In this document: positions 1-7,822 of the stretch, in pieces | How positions within the stretch are numbered: the stretch's first letter is position 1 | How the letters are laid out: each line of letters starts with the position of its first letter | Origin: a virus | Strand: one strand, 5' to 3' | DNA length: 47,464 nucleotides | IMG/VR virus record: IMGVR_UViG_3300025652_000128 | Span: 1 to 47,464 of that record | Made by a program: the position numbers and the translations under genes | The notes under the pieces: model-generated | Databases searched by the model: none | What the model saw: only the letters and a program-made list of their open reading frames with translations | Told to the model about the DNA's origin: nothing

Positions 1-165
1 CCTCGCCTTGGCCTTCGCCTTGGCCTTCGCCTTGGCCTTCGCCCTCGCCTTGGCCTTCGCCTTGGCCTTCGCCTTGGCCTTCGCCTTGGCCTTCGCCCTC
101 GCCTTCGCCCTCGCCTTCGCCTTCGCCCTCGCCTTTGCCTTCGCCTTTGCCTTCGCCTTTGCCGT
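1..165. repeat. Hexanucleotide low-complexity repeat, left window end
   Basis: Units GCCTTG, GCCTTC, GCCCTC and GCCTTT follow each other without interruption. On the minus strand they encode Gly-Gln, Gly-Glu and Gly-Lys pairs of the CobT-like linker. The same array closes the window at 47226-47464. The true copy number cannot be trusted because assemblies often end or collapse in such arrays. Confidence 0.9.
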
Positions 166-946
166 CTTCGGGCGTGTTCTGCGCGGGGGTTTGGAGCAGC
201 GCCGCAAGAAGTTCTGCTGCTAATTTGATGCGGGTCGCTGCTGCCAGTCTGCCGGGACGAGCGTCCTGTTGGCTCGCCAATCCCGTGACCGTTTCAACTG
301 CCGTCTCGACTAGGGCCAGAACAGCGGGGTCCGCTATCTGGCGGACGCGTGCCAAGTTCACGTCCAGCTTGGGCGTGTTCTGGTAGCCTCGGGCGTTGAT
401 GCTCGCCCCTAGAAGCACCTGCGCTTGGTGCGCCGGGTCGGTGGGTAGAGTGGCGTGAGGCCAGATCATGACTTGCTCGTTCAACTCGCCCAATAGGTCG
501 CGCGCTGCGCCTGCGAACTTGTTTCGGGGCTTGCTCGCCCACGTTTCGATATACATGTCCTCGATGGCGTTCGTCATCTGGTGCAACTGTGGGAGGGGCA
601 CGCCATGCACCCTTGCCGCGACTTGCAGTCTGTTGCTCAGTTTCTCCATGTCGGACAAAACCGCGTGCAATGTCTCATGGACAACGTAGGCCATAAGCGT
701 CCGGGCGAATTTCCCGGACACCTGTTTATCTGGGTCATACGTTGGGAGGCTGATCGTTAACTCTCCGGCCGTCGCCGATATTCTGGCGGTCTCACCTCCG
801 AGCAAATCGACGTTCACTTGGTGGATATCGGATCCGGACTGGCCGGTGGTCATCGCTTTGACCGTTTTCGTCACTGCGCTTGCGAAGTCCTCGTAGGACA
901 CCCAAACGGCAAAGTCATAAAGGTTTTTATCTGCGGTGGTTTTCAT
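1..946 (-). CDS. CobT-like protein, N-terminal part with HExxH zincin-like domain (gene cut by window end)
   Basis: The minus-strand frame starts at ATG 946 with a GGAG sequence just upstream (AAAGGAGACACATC) and stays open to base 1. Residues 1-260 form a folded-looking domain. HETLH at residues 90-94 is an HExxH zinc-binding motif, and it is followed by NAIEDMYIE at 126-134. This HExxH...N-x-x-ED-x-x-IE pattern occurs in phage and bacterial VWA proteins annotated as CobT-like or DUF2201-like putative metallopeptidases. From about residue 262 the chain becomes alternating Gly with Lys, Glu or Gln and runs off the window. The frame continues into the VWA domain at 46252-47464 if one base is added at the join, giving about 719 residues in all. 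It lies 25 bases downstream of the cobS-like AAA+ gene, so the two probably form an operon. Peptidase activity is inferred from the motif only. Confidence 0.75.
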   Translation of the reverse strand, partial: MKTTADKNLYDFAVWVSYEDFASAVTKTVKAMTTGQSGSDIHQVNVDLLGGETARISATAGELTISLPTYDPDKQVSGKFARTLMAYVVHETLHAVLSDMEKLSNRLQVAARVHGVPLPQLHQMTNAIEDMYIETWASKPRNKFAGAARDLLGELNEQVMIWPHATLPTDPAHQAQVLLGASINARGYQNTPKLDVNLARVRQIADPAVLALVETAVETVTGLASQQDARPGRLAAATRIKLAAELLAALLQTPAQNTPEDGKGEGKGEGKGEGEGEGEGEGEGEGQGEGQGEGQGEGQGEGEGQGEGQGEGQGE

Positions 947-971
947 GATGTGTCTCCTTTTTTCTGGTGTT

Positions 972-2474
972 TCAGTTGAAAGCGTTCTGCGGGATGTTGG
1001 CCGTCCACAATTGGCGAAGCGGCTCGCGGTCGTCATATGGTGCGGTTTGCAAAACCGCCAAGTGTAGCGCCTCCGCGCCGGACGCACCGGATGCGATGCA
1101 GCCTGCCAGCGCTTCCAGCCGCCGGAAACCAAGTCCGTGTGACAGGTTGCCTTCACCGGAGGCTTTGCGGGTCTTGCCTGCGAAATCCACAAGGATGCGC
1201 GCGTGTTTTGCGTCGATCCCGGTCCGCTGAACAAGCAGTTTGCTCTCTGCTTTGGCGGGCAGGTAGTCGATTGGTACTGTGATGCTGAACCGGTCCAGCG
1301 TGGCCCGGTTCATAACGCGAGTGCCTTCGTAAGCGCCGTTCTCGTCACCGGTGCCGGAAGTGTTGTCCGCTGCGAGGAAAACAACGCCGGGGGCAACGGG
1401 CACGATCTCGCCAGTGTCCGGGATTTGGAGCGTGCGGTCCGCGTCCAGCACTGATTGCAGCACCATCATTGCGCCGGGGCGTGCGGCGGATGGCTCGTCA
1501 ATCAAAATGACCGTGCCGGGGCGACGGATGGCTGCCGTCAATTGTCCGTCCTGCCAGACTGTTGATCCGTCCACTAGGGCGGGCATCCCAACAAGCGTCG
1601 GTGCGTCCGTTTGATCCGTGCACGATATGCGGACAAATGGCCGGTTGAAGCGTGCCGCGACTTGCTTGGCGAAAGTCGTTTTGCCTGTCCCGGCTTGGCC
1701 AGTCAGGAAAACATTGCGACATGCGGCAAGTTCGGCGAGGACAAGCGCCGTGTGCTCGGACCAAACATAGCTTGCGTCCGTGGCTGGTGCGTCTGGTGCG
1801 TCATATACATCGAAAGTAGCTGCCGCCTGTTTGGCCGTCATCGGTGTTTCGATCCCGGACGCGTCCAGCCGCCGAGGCTCCGTGATTTTAGGAATGTGTC
1901 CCTTGATCTTTGCCGGGTCGATTGCTGCGCGCTCCACGATGCGAACGATTGCCGCCGGGGGTGGCGTGCAAGCTTTGACGGCCATGCGGTGCAACAGCGC
2001 CTTGTATCCGTCAAAGTCTCCGGATCCCATCAGGCTTTGCAGCTTCACCACTGCGGCCCGCGCGGTCTTCTCCACGTCTCCGTCCTCGCCTTCGCCTTCG
2101 CCTTGGCCCTCGCCTTGGTCCTCGCCTTGGTCTTGTTCCTCTGGGACGTCCGCTGTTGGTGCGCCGTTGTTAGTGTTGGTCGCCAATGCCAGCACTGCGG
2201 CCCCGCCGAGCCCTTCCGTTGCCGCTCTGGCGTTTACCGCGTCCATTGCTTGAGCGGACGTCATGCCGTTCGCCTTGGCTTGGTCGTACCATGTCGCCTC
2301 GCGTTCGGTCGGCTGATCGAAGCCCAACAGCGTGGCGTATTGGCTCAGGTCCGCGACGCTTGCGCCTGTTACTAGCTGTGGGTCGCTGCCCACAATCGCC
2401 TCGCGGTCTGGGTGGTTGCGGATGCGGCTCTTGATAATCGTCCGGGCGGAACCTTTGAATGTCATGCTTGTCAT
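972..2474 (-). CDS. CobS/MoxR-like AAA+ ATPase
   Basis: The product is 500 residues. ATG 2474 is chosen because AAAGGA lies about nine bases upstream; the open frame beyond it is repeat DNA. Residues 1-110 look like an N-terminal recognition region. Residues 112-133 are an acidic Gln/Glu-Gly stretch that echoes the linker of the neighbouring CobT-like protein. The AAA+ core follows: Walker A GQAGTGKTT at about 259-267, Walker B VILIDEPSA at about 322-330, a sensor-1 Asn in AADNTSG at 368-374, and an arginine-rich segment RVMNRATLDRF near 386-396. CobS and MoxR ATPases work with VWA partners, which fits the adjacent gene. A TTGACA-like -35 inside a putative repressor operator lies just upstream, so expression is probably repressor-controlled. 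CobS, MoxR or another NorQ-type subfamily cannot be told apart by eye. Confidence 0.85.
   Translation of the reverse strand: MTSMTFKGSARTIIKSRIRNHPDREAIVGSDPQLVTGASVADLSQYATLLGFDQPTEREATWYDQAKANGMTSAQAMDAVNARAATEGLGGAAVLALATNTNNGAPTADVPEEQDQGEDQGEGQGEGEGEDGDVEKTARAAVVKLQSLMGSGDFDGYKALLHRMAVKACTPPPAAIVRIVERAAIDPAKIKGHIPKITEPRRLDASGIETPMTAKQAAATFDVYDAPDAPATDASYVWSEHTALVLAELAACRNVFLTGQAGTGKTTFAKQVAARFNRPFVRISCTDQTDAPTLVGMPALVDGSTVWQDGQLTAAIRRPGTVILIDEPSAARPGAMMVLQSVLDADRTLQIPDTGEIVPVAPGVVFLAADNTSGTGDENGAYEGTRVMNRATLDRFSITVPIDYLPAKAESKLLVQRTGIDAKHARILVDFAGKTRKASGEGNLSHGLGFRRLEALAGCIASGASGAEALHLAVLQTAPYDDREPLRQLWTANIPQNAFN
1103..1125. repeat. 23-bp direct repeat, copy 1
   Basis: This is an exact 23-base match to 3495-3517, starting CTGCCAGCGCTTCC. 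This copy lies inside the cobS-like coding sequence; the other lies just after the stop codon of the gene ending at 3493. Confidence 0.85.
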
Positions 2475-2521
2475 GTCTGTTTTTCCTTTGTCGGTTGTGC
2501 AGGGCGGATTGCCCCGTCCAT

Positions 2522-2551
2522 TCCTTACCAAATTTTTGTCGGATGTGTCAA
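2522..2551 (-). promoter_or_regulatory. Candidate promoter of the cobS-cobT-like operon
   Basis: On the minus strand a perfect TTGACA (2551-2546) is followed after 18 bases by TAAGGA (2527-2522), a weak -10 match. The -35 lies within the dyad at 2536-2551, so a bound repressor would block it. The TTGACA is seen directly; promoter function is inferred. Confidence 0.4.
2536..2551. promoter_or_regulatory. Putative repressor operator 1 (cobS-like leader)
   Basis: TTGTC-GGATGT-GTCAA matches the dyad TTGnC-N6-GnCAA seen at the repressor/cro region. It lies between the divergent cobS-like gene and the gene starting at 2837. Confidence 0.45.
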
Positions 2552-2561
2552 ACAACAAAAG

Positions 2562-2735
2562 GCGTCCGGGCGACAAAGGCGTCCGGGCGTCCGGGTCTGG
2601 ACGTCTGGGTCTGGGCGTCCGGACGTCTGGCCGCCGGGTCTGGCCGCCGGGTCTGGACGTCTGGGTCTGGGCGTCTGGCCGCCGGGTCTGGGCGTCCGGG
2701 TCTGGGCGTCTGGGCGTCCGGGGCGCGCGCGCGCC
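2562..2735. repeat. GC-rich imperfect tandem array of GTCCGG and GTCTGG units
   Basis: Dense imperfect copies of GGCGTCCGGG, GTCTGGACGTCTGGG and GGCCGCCGGGTCTGG follow each other and end in an alternating GC run (GGGCGCGCGCGCGCC). The array lies in the gap between divergent genes. All frames are open here, but only through low-complexity Arg/Pro/Asp/Gln repeats, so I do not read it as coding. It could be a replication, packaging or partition site. Confidence 0.75.
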
Positions 2736-2787
2736 GTCGGGCTGCCCAGCTTTCTGGTGCGGACAACCCGCTAAATCCGTGCTACGT

Positions 2788-2823
2788 AACCCGCACAACC
2801 CGCACAACCCGCACAACCCGCTG
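2788..2823. repeat. 9-bp iterons AACCCGCAC
   Basis: Three exact tandem copies of AACCCGCAC are followed by AACCCGCTG, and a fifth related copy lies at 2765-2773. The array ends directly before the GGAGG ribosome binding site of the gene at 2837. Short iterons next to a start codon can bind a protein; here that is only a suggestion. Confidence 0.75.
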
Positions 2824-2836
2824 GGAGGATTTCATT

Positions 2837-3493
2837 GTGACCGATATTTCAAAAGAAAAACGAGATAAACTTTTAGCCACGCTGGAGCGCATCGAAGCCG
2901 CGCCCGAAAAGACCCGCAGGACCAAGCGGCTCAATCTCAACCCCAAAGTCGAACAGCGCGTCACCCCGGAGGGCAAGTTGGCCCGTGGGGGGTGGCGTGG
3001 CCAGCCGGGGTCACTGGCCGCGCTGGACGTGCACCGGGGGCGGACGCTCATTCACTTGCTGCCCAAGTGTGCAGGCGTGACTAAGCTCGGCAAGCCTTGC
3101 GGCAAGCCTAAGATGCGAGAGAGTGAGTTTTGCTGGACGCACAACAGTCCGGGGTTCCTGTCGGCTCGGACCAAGAAAGACCTGCTCTGGAAACCTAGCC
3201 GCACGCGGGTTCTGCGAAGGGCGCTGGGCAATCTGGTTGCGACGCCGGGGATGGTGCCGGAGGAATTGAAGCAACAACCCGTGTTCATGGCGGTGGCGGA
3301 GATAGCCTACAACAACCGGTACATTCCCCGTGACAGCGGCACCCCGTTAGAGGTCCGGCTCAAACATGCGCGAAGGTGGGAGGTCGCCGGACGCCTCACA
3401 TTGGAGTTGGCCAATGCGTGGCACTCGCTAGTTGGGGATGGGAACCACGAGGGGTGGCACCGGGCCGTGGAGAAGGCGCGCAGACTAGTCTAG
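2837..3493 (+). CDS. Hypothetical protein with zinc-knuckle-like CxxxTxxGxPC...CxxH motif
   Basis: The product is 218 residues. GTG 2837 is the start because GGGAGGA lies eight bases upstream; the open frame before it is repeat DNA. The N-terminal third is basic (many Lys and Arg). A central motif reads CAGVTKLGKPC...CWTHN, of the C-x-x-x-T-x-x-G-x-PC...C-x-x-H kind common in phage proteins of unknown role, some of which sit near small terminases or endonucleases. The C-terminal half is helical and basic. It is the only plus-strand gene between the two minus-strand blocks and stands alone. I do not assign a function; DNA binding is plausible from charge and the Cys/His motif. Confidence 0.7.
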   Translation: MTDISKEKRDKLLATLERIEAAPEKTRRTKRLNLNPKVEQRVTPEGKLARGGWRGQPGSLAALDVHRGRTLIHLLPKCAGVTKLGKPCGKPKMRESEFCWTHNSPGFLSARTKKDLLWKPSRTRVLRRALGNLVATPGMVPEELKQQPVFMAVAEIAYNNRYIPRDSGTPLEVRLKHARRWEVAGRLTLELANAWHSLVGDGNHEGWHRAVEKARRLV

Positions 3494-3494
3494 T

Positions 3495-3517
3495 CTGCCA
3501 GCGCTTCCAGCCGCCGG
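3495..3517. repeat. 23-bp direct repeat, copy 2
   Basis: An exact copy of 1103-1125, starting two bases after the stop codon of the 2837-3493 gene and next to the palindrome AGACTAGTCT. It may mark an old recombination or duplication event. Confidence 0.85.
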
Positions 3518-3572
3518 GGGAGGTCGGGCGAGGGAAGTGTCTATTGTCTGCCAAAAAAGGCCCCTCTCTCTC

Positions 3573-3676
3573 TATACATATATATATACCCCTATATACC
3601 CTTTATATTTATATATTACATTATATTATATATTAACTTAGACATTAGACTTTGATACTTAAGCTTTTTGTTTTGT
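3573..3676. other. AT-rich tract, candidate replication origin or unwinding element
   Basis: About 100 bases of nearly pure A/T (runs of TATATA, TTATATTATATATTAA) stand out sharply in a GC-rich genome. They lie in the convergent gap 3494-3905, next to the primase-helicase gene. Short repeats ACACATAGACAG flank it near 3714 and 3882. An AT-rich unwinding element beside the primase gene is typical of phage origins, but no initiator site is proven. The rest of the gap shows no convincing gene. Confidence 0.5.
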
Positions 3677-3905
3677 TGGAGATTTTTGTCTGCTATCAAG
3701 CTGTCTAGCTGAAAACACATAGACAGCTTTTTCCCGCCCAAGCGGAACGGCGGCGCGCGGCGCAACCTGAACGGTAACGGTTGCCCCGCCCGACTAACGT
3801 CACGACGGTATCCAAAAACATGCTGACAGACGGGATAAAGAAAAAGTCCGCGACCAAAAGTTTTGGACGCGGACCATAGACACATAGACAGATGGGGGTT
3901 TGGGG

Positions 3906-6407
3906 TTACGGCATGTTGCTTAAGAGCCGATCCCGATCTTCCTTCATGATCCGCTCCAACTCGGCGGCTGCTTGGTCGGCCATCCACCGCCCGCCTTTGG
4001 TCTTCGCATCCACGACGTCCCTCGGCGTTAACGCAGGGCCCGCCCACATGGATGCGCGCGACACGCCTGAAGTCCGCACTTGGCCAAGGTTCGTACAACC
4101 CGCCGCCTTCATGCCTTGAACGATCACCTTGAGTGTAAGCCCGCCCGCCTTCACGGACGTGGGGGCCGCAACGGCGGCGTAGCTTTCAATCTCGTTTGCC
4201 GTCAGGAACCGCCGCCCGTGGAACCTGCCGCCCACAACGAACTGATCCAACACCCACTTGGATTTGTCACTGAGGTTGTGGGCGAGCATCGCGGCTTTGG
4301 AGCCGGACGTGTCAGGCGGCAGCAAGTGCGGGTTAAAGTTTGACAGGTCTCGGGCCAACAAGAACCCCATAACCCGCTCCGCCTCCGCAACGGACCCGAT
4401 CACCGGGGCCATGCGCTTGTACCAATCAGGGGCTTTTGGGTCCGCTGGTGACACGTAGGCCGCGATGCGCCTATCGTCGTCCTCCAGACCTCGCATCGCG
4501 TCCATATGGTTGGTGAAACCAATGAAGTTGGCCGTGGGCTCAAATGAGAAAGTCTTTGCGTACTTGCCGTTTATTTCGATCCGCCCGGCGTTCTGCCCGG
4601 TCCAGTCCTTCAACTTGTTGTACAAAGCCCCGTCCGCGCCGAACCGCAATTCCGGCATGACCACCATTTTCGCCCGTTGCCAAGAGTTGAACTGGCTTTC
4701 CAAGCGAGTGTTGTTCACGAACTGGACATTGTGCGCGCCCAAGATGTGAACCAACGGAGACAACCAAGTGTCTTTGCCGACCCCCTGCCCGCTGGCGATA
4801 AACAGCACCACAGGTGTTCTCTTGCCCGGAAACTGAACTTGGTAGGCCAACCAGTCCAACGCATAATTCCGGAAATCGTCGCAAGGCAACATGTATCCGG
4901 TCAAATCAAGCCACGCGTCCGGCACGCCCGCGCTCGCCACCAAGCCCCCCGGCGTCCACGTGTTGATCTGCTCAACCTTCTGTCCATGTTCGTTCACGGC
5001 CAACACGACGGGGTCCTCCACGCCGGGTTTGTAGGTCACTCCGTAAGCCGTCCGGCGATCAGGATGGTTGCGCAGGACATTGCACACCCGCTTCGCTCCG
5101 CTCAACCCGGCGGGATAGTGGGGCAGCACATCGGCGTGAAACTCCAGTTGCTTCTCGTCCATCAACTCCCGGTCCTCGGTGTCGAAGAAACCCTTGACCG
5201 GCCCAACCCAAACGAACCGCTCGACCAGACGCTCGGTGGCCGCGTCCAAGGCTTCCGCCGCCTGCGTCGCGCGCACCTCCATCCTCCGGGCCATTTCCTC
5301 GGCGTCATGCACAGCAGGGCTGTCGTCAACAACAGCCTGCCCAAACTTAACGCCGTGTTGCTCGAATGAGGCCCGCGCCTCGAAAGTCTGCGCGGACAAA
5401 GGCAGGTCCGCCGGGCGAGACCCAACAGCCTCCATCGCAGAAACGTGGTCCTCGTACTGCCCCCGGATCATCGCCGCGAAGTCCGGCGAGCGCAGCCCGT
5501 CGCAAGACGCGTGGTTGCAGTGACACAACCCGCCCCCTAAAAACGCAAAGCCAGTCTCTGGCCGGTCGCCATGTTCTGCCATGTTAGGACATAGCGCGTC
5601 GATCACCCCTTGGCGCGTCGAAGGGACGGGGTTAAGCCCCACCACACCGGCCATCCGGACAAGGGGGTCCTCCGCGTCCGCCACCCGAGCCAACGCGCCG
5701 TTGCCCACTGAGGCCAACTGACGGCCCGTCATAGCCATTTGCGGAACAGGCGCGTTCCTCCAATCTTCCCGGCCAAGCAACACTTGACCTATTTCGTCCA
5801 AAGATACTTTGTGACCTCGGTCCCACGTCACGGACGACACACTCGGCGGCCTCTCACCGGGCCCCCGGTATTTGGGCTTGGAATTCCAACCCATAGGGAG
5901 CCGCAGATACCGGGTCGGGTCATGCAGCGCGTCCGTCAGCTTCGCCTCAATCATGTAGGCCCGGATCAGCGCCAATTCGTCGCGCCTCTCGTCCGTGGTA
6001 GGATCACCGTCCAGCGCCCAGACCCAACTCTCATTGCCGGGCGATGTTTCGATCCGCACGGTCGGCTCCGGGAACCCCACCGCAAACATGGTGTCCCACA
6101 ACCCGCGATCCACCTTCGTTCCAATGTCGTCGGCGTACAACACGGGCTGCGATACGACTTCGCCAAGCGTCCGGTTGTTGGCCCCCGCCCGGATCAGTCC
6201 GGTGCAGAAGTACAAGTCCGCTTCGCGCGGGTCAGGCACGGCGCGCTTCAAACGCTCCAGCCCCTGCATCCCGAACCAAGACGCCCCCTTCTCTATGTCC
6301 GAAAAACCGGCGAGCCAAACTTGCTCGACCTTATCCACACCATACAACTCAACTAAGAAGCTTCGCACCACATTCCAATCAAGGCTCTTGTTCGTCGGGT
6401 CCGTCAT
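3906..6407 (-). CDS. Primase-helicase (AEP-like primase plus DUF5906-type helicase)
   Basis: The product is 833 residues. ATG 6407 is preceded by AGGAGAATAAA. The N-terminal third has the pattern of archaeo-eukaryotic-type phage/plasmid primases: LYADDIGTK, then RIETSPGNESWVWALDG, then RYLRLPMGWNSKPKY. The C-terminal half is a DUF5906/D5-like superfamily 3 helicase with Walker A ASGQGVGKDTW near residues 532-543 and the Walker B-like VVMPELRF further on. Such proteins prime and unwind phage DNA for replication, so this is the likely replicative core beside the family A polymerase. It is transcribed alone, separated from the integrase operon upstream by a terminator at 6484-6513. The start region of its leader has TTTTGTC and GACAAAC half-sites but with wide spacing. 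Confidence 0.85.
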   Translation of the reverse strand: MTDPTNKSLDWNVVRSFLVELYGVDKVEQVWLAGFSDIEKGASWFGMQGLERLKRAVPDPREADLYFCTGLIRAGANNRTLGEVVSQPVLYADDIGTKVDRGLWDTMFAVGFPEPTVRIETSPGNESWVWALDGDPTTDERRDELALIRAYMIEAKLTDALHDPTRYLRLPMGWNSKPKYRGPGERPPSVSSVTWDRGHKVSLDEIGQVLLGREDWRNAPVPQMAMTGRQLASVGNGALARVADAEDPLVRMAGVVGLNPVPSTRQGVIDALCPNMAEHGDRPETGFAFLGGGLCHCNHASCDGLRSPDFAAMIRGQYEDHVSAMEAVGSRPADLPLSAQTFEARASFEQHGVKFGQAVVDDSPAVHDAEEMARRMEVRATQAAEALDAATERLVERFVWVGPVKGFFDTEDRELMDEKQLEFHADVLPHYPAGLSGAKRVCNVLRNHPDRRTAYGVTYKPGVEDPVVLAVNEHGQKVEQINTWTPGGLVASAGVPDAWLDLTGYMLPCDDFRNYALDWLAYQVQFPGKRTPVVLFIASGQGVGKDTWLSPLVHILGAHNVQFVNNTRLESQFNSWQRAKMVVMPELRFGADGALYNKLKDWTGQNAGRIEINGKYAKTFSFEPTANFIGFTNHMDAMRGLEDDDRRIAAYVSPADPKAPDWYKRMAPVIGSVAEAERVMGFLLARDLSNFNPHLLPPDTSGSKAAMLAHNLSDKSKWVLDQFVVGGRFHGRRFLTANEIESYAAVAAPTSVKAGGLTLKVIVQGMKAAGCTNLGQVRTSGVSRASMWAGPALTPRDVVDAKTKGGRWMADQAAAELERIMKEDRDRLLSNMP

Positions 6408-6483
6408 TTTATTCTCCTAAATCTGGTTTGCCCAATCTGTCAGTTTGTCTAGCAAACAACAAGACAAAATCTACACGGCAAAC

Positions 6484-6513
6484 AAAAAAGAGCCGCAGCG
6501 CAAGCCACGGCTC
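6484..6513 (-). terminator. Rho-independent terminator of the repressor-excisionase-integrase operon
   Basis: On the minus strand GAGCCG pairs with CGGCTC (6508-6513 with 6490-6495), followed directly by six T residues (6489-6484). It lies 30 bases after the integrase stop codon. Confidence 0.8.
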
Positions 6514-6542
6514 AGTTTCAAAGACTACATAGCTATTCGCAG

Positions 6543-7634
6543 CTACGCGCGAACGGCCACCAACCCCACAGGCCCGGACGCGTTCACCGCCGCCAAGCCG
6601 AACCCCGGCTGGTAGTGGGCGTAATGTTTCTGCGTGACCTCCAAGGTATCCCCCAAGATAGCCGCGATCTGGTCCAGAGGCACACCCCACCCGGCCCGCA
6701 GCGTGGCCCACGTCCGCCGCAAATCGTGAATAGTGAGATTGGAAGGGAACTGGTATTTCTGCGTGAACCGCTTGAACGCCTGCCGGACCTTGCCGTCGTG
6801 ACCAAGCACGTGCACCCCGTCCGTTCCGTCCTCCCCGGCCCGTGCCTTCAAGTCCATCAGGACAGGCATCAGCTTATCACTGATAGGCACCGGCACCCGG
6901 CGCTTCTTCGTTGTGGCCCGCGTCGGGTCCCGAAAATCAATTAACTTGTTAACTAAATCTACCCTGTCCCACGTGAGCCCACGGATTGCGCTCTCGCGCG
7001 CCGCCGTCTCCAACGCCAGACAGATGAACGCGCCAACCCGACGATACTGGAAATGTGCACTCCCCACGCACACCACGGACGCACACGTAAACATGCGGTT
7101 CGCCCCGCCCTCGTTCAAGTAAAACAACCTCGGCGGGCTATCGGCAGGCAGGTCGAACGCGGGGATATCCGCCGGGTCGATCAGACTGCGCCGTGGGTTC
7201 GCGGCCCAATTCATCGCCGCGCGAAAGGCGGACAGGTCCCGCCTCACAGTTCCGGGCTTCACCCCGGCCTTGGCCCGCGCAAGCTTGAACCTCTCCACGT
7301 CCGCGAAACCAAGCGAACCCACATCCAAGGCCCCCAACTCCCGCCCGACAACCCGCAGCGAAAACATGTTCGTCGGGCTGGCGTTATTCACCTCCACGTG
7401 TTCGGCCACGTAGCGGTCGATCACATCTTGCACGGTCATGCCGCGCACGGACGCCTCGTAGCTGGCCCGTTGCGCTAGCCACACATCTTTGAAGCGTTCA
7501 GCCTCGCGCTTGTTCGGAGTGCCGCAAGACTGGCTGCGCGATCTACTGCGGCCCGCGTCGTCGTCCCGCTCAGACCACCGGATTTCCCACCGGCCTGACT
7601 TGTTTTGCGCAAGTTTGTATTCCGTTCCCGCCAT
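6543..7634 (-). CDS. int: Tyrosine recombinase/integrase
   Basis: The product is 363 residues. ATG 7634 has GAGAGG seven bases upstream. The N-terminus (W-E-I-R-W-S-E) resembles the arm-binding domain of phage integrases. A SAM-like core-binding domain spans roughly residues 70-160. The catalytic domain shows an Arg in TAARESAIRGLTW, a Lys-rich turn RATTKKRRVPVP, the HDLRRTWATL box and the nucleophile Tyr338 in QKHYAHY. It catalyses site-specific integration into, and with an excisionase excision from, the host chromosome. The gene overlaps the excisionase-like gene by 160 bases. A possible tRNA-type attachment site is not adjacent but near 18.6 kb, which is unusual. Confidence 0.93.
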   Translation of the reverse strand: MAGTEYKLAQNKSGRWEIRWSERDDDAGRSRSRSQSCGTPNKREAERFKDVWLAQRASYEASVRGMTVQDVIDRYVAEHVEVNNASPTNMFSLRVVGRELGALDVGSLGFADVERFKLARAKAGVKPGTVRRDLSAFRAAMNWAANPRRSLIDPADIPAFDLPADSPPRLFYLNEGGANRMFTCASVVCVGSAHFQYRRVGAFICLALETAARESAIRGLTWDRVDLVNKLIDFRDPTRATTKKRRVPVPISDKLMPVLMDLKARAGEDGTDGVHVLGHDGKVRQAFKRFTQKYQFPSNLTIHDLRRTWATLRAGWGVPLDQIAAILGDTLEVTQKHYAHYQPGFGLAAVNASGPVGLVAVRA

Positions 7635-7822
7635 GACGCTACCTCTCGTCTTTGTAAATAGTCTACCAAATCCTGCTTTAGAAAACGCACCGCGCGTCCA
7701 CCGTCCGACAACCTGACGGAGTGAAGATCACCCCCCGCACGCAGTCGGCCCACGGTCTTTTCTGAAACACCCAATTTCGAAGCCACCTCCCGAGTGGTTA
7801 ACAAATCCCCGGCGTCGAACAT
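7475..7822 (-). CDS. Excisionase-like helix-turn-helix protein
   Basis: The product is 115 residues. ATG 7822 shares its A with the repressor stop codon (TGATG). Residues 9-60 form a MerR/excisionase-type winged HTH: LTTREVASKLGVSEKTVGRL followed by a wing and FLKQDLVDYL. This domain is used by Xis proteins and by many small phage regulators. The HTH is complete by about residue 60. The C-terminal 53 residues are read in another frame inside the integrase gene and look unstructured. Position between repressor and integrase supports an Xis or recombination-direction role. Confidence 0.75.
   Translation of the reverse strand: MFDAGDLLTTREVASKLGVSEKTVGRLRAGGDLHSVRLSDGGRAVRFLKQDLVDYLQRREVASWRERNTNLRKTSQAGGKSGGLSGTTTRAAVDRAASLAALRTSARLNASKMCG

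Noticed and set aside
1611-2375. 254-residue plus-strand open frame opposite the cobS-like gene
   Set aside because: Antisense shadow; contains long Leu/Ala/Phe runs caused by the Glu-Gly repeat on the other strand.
2788-2823. CRISPR-like array
   Set aside because: The nine-base units are tandem without spacers, and no cas genes are present.
2459-2836. N-terminal extension of the plus-strand gene starting at 2837
   Set aside because: It covers the operator and the repeat arrays; GTG 2837 has a clear GGAGG site.
3616-4098. 160-residue minus-strand frame through the AT-rich tract
   Set aside because: It overlaps the 3' end of the primase gene in another frame and has no start signal or family features.
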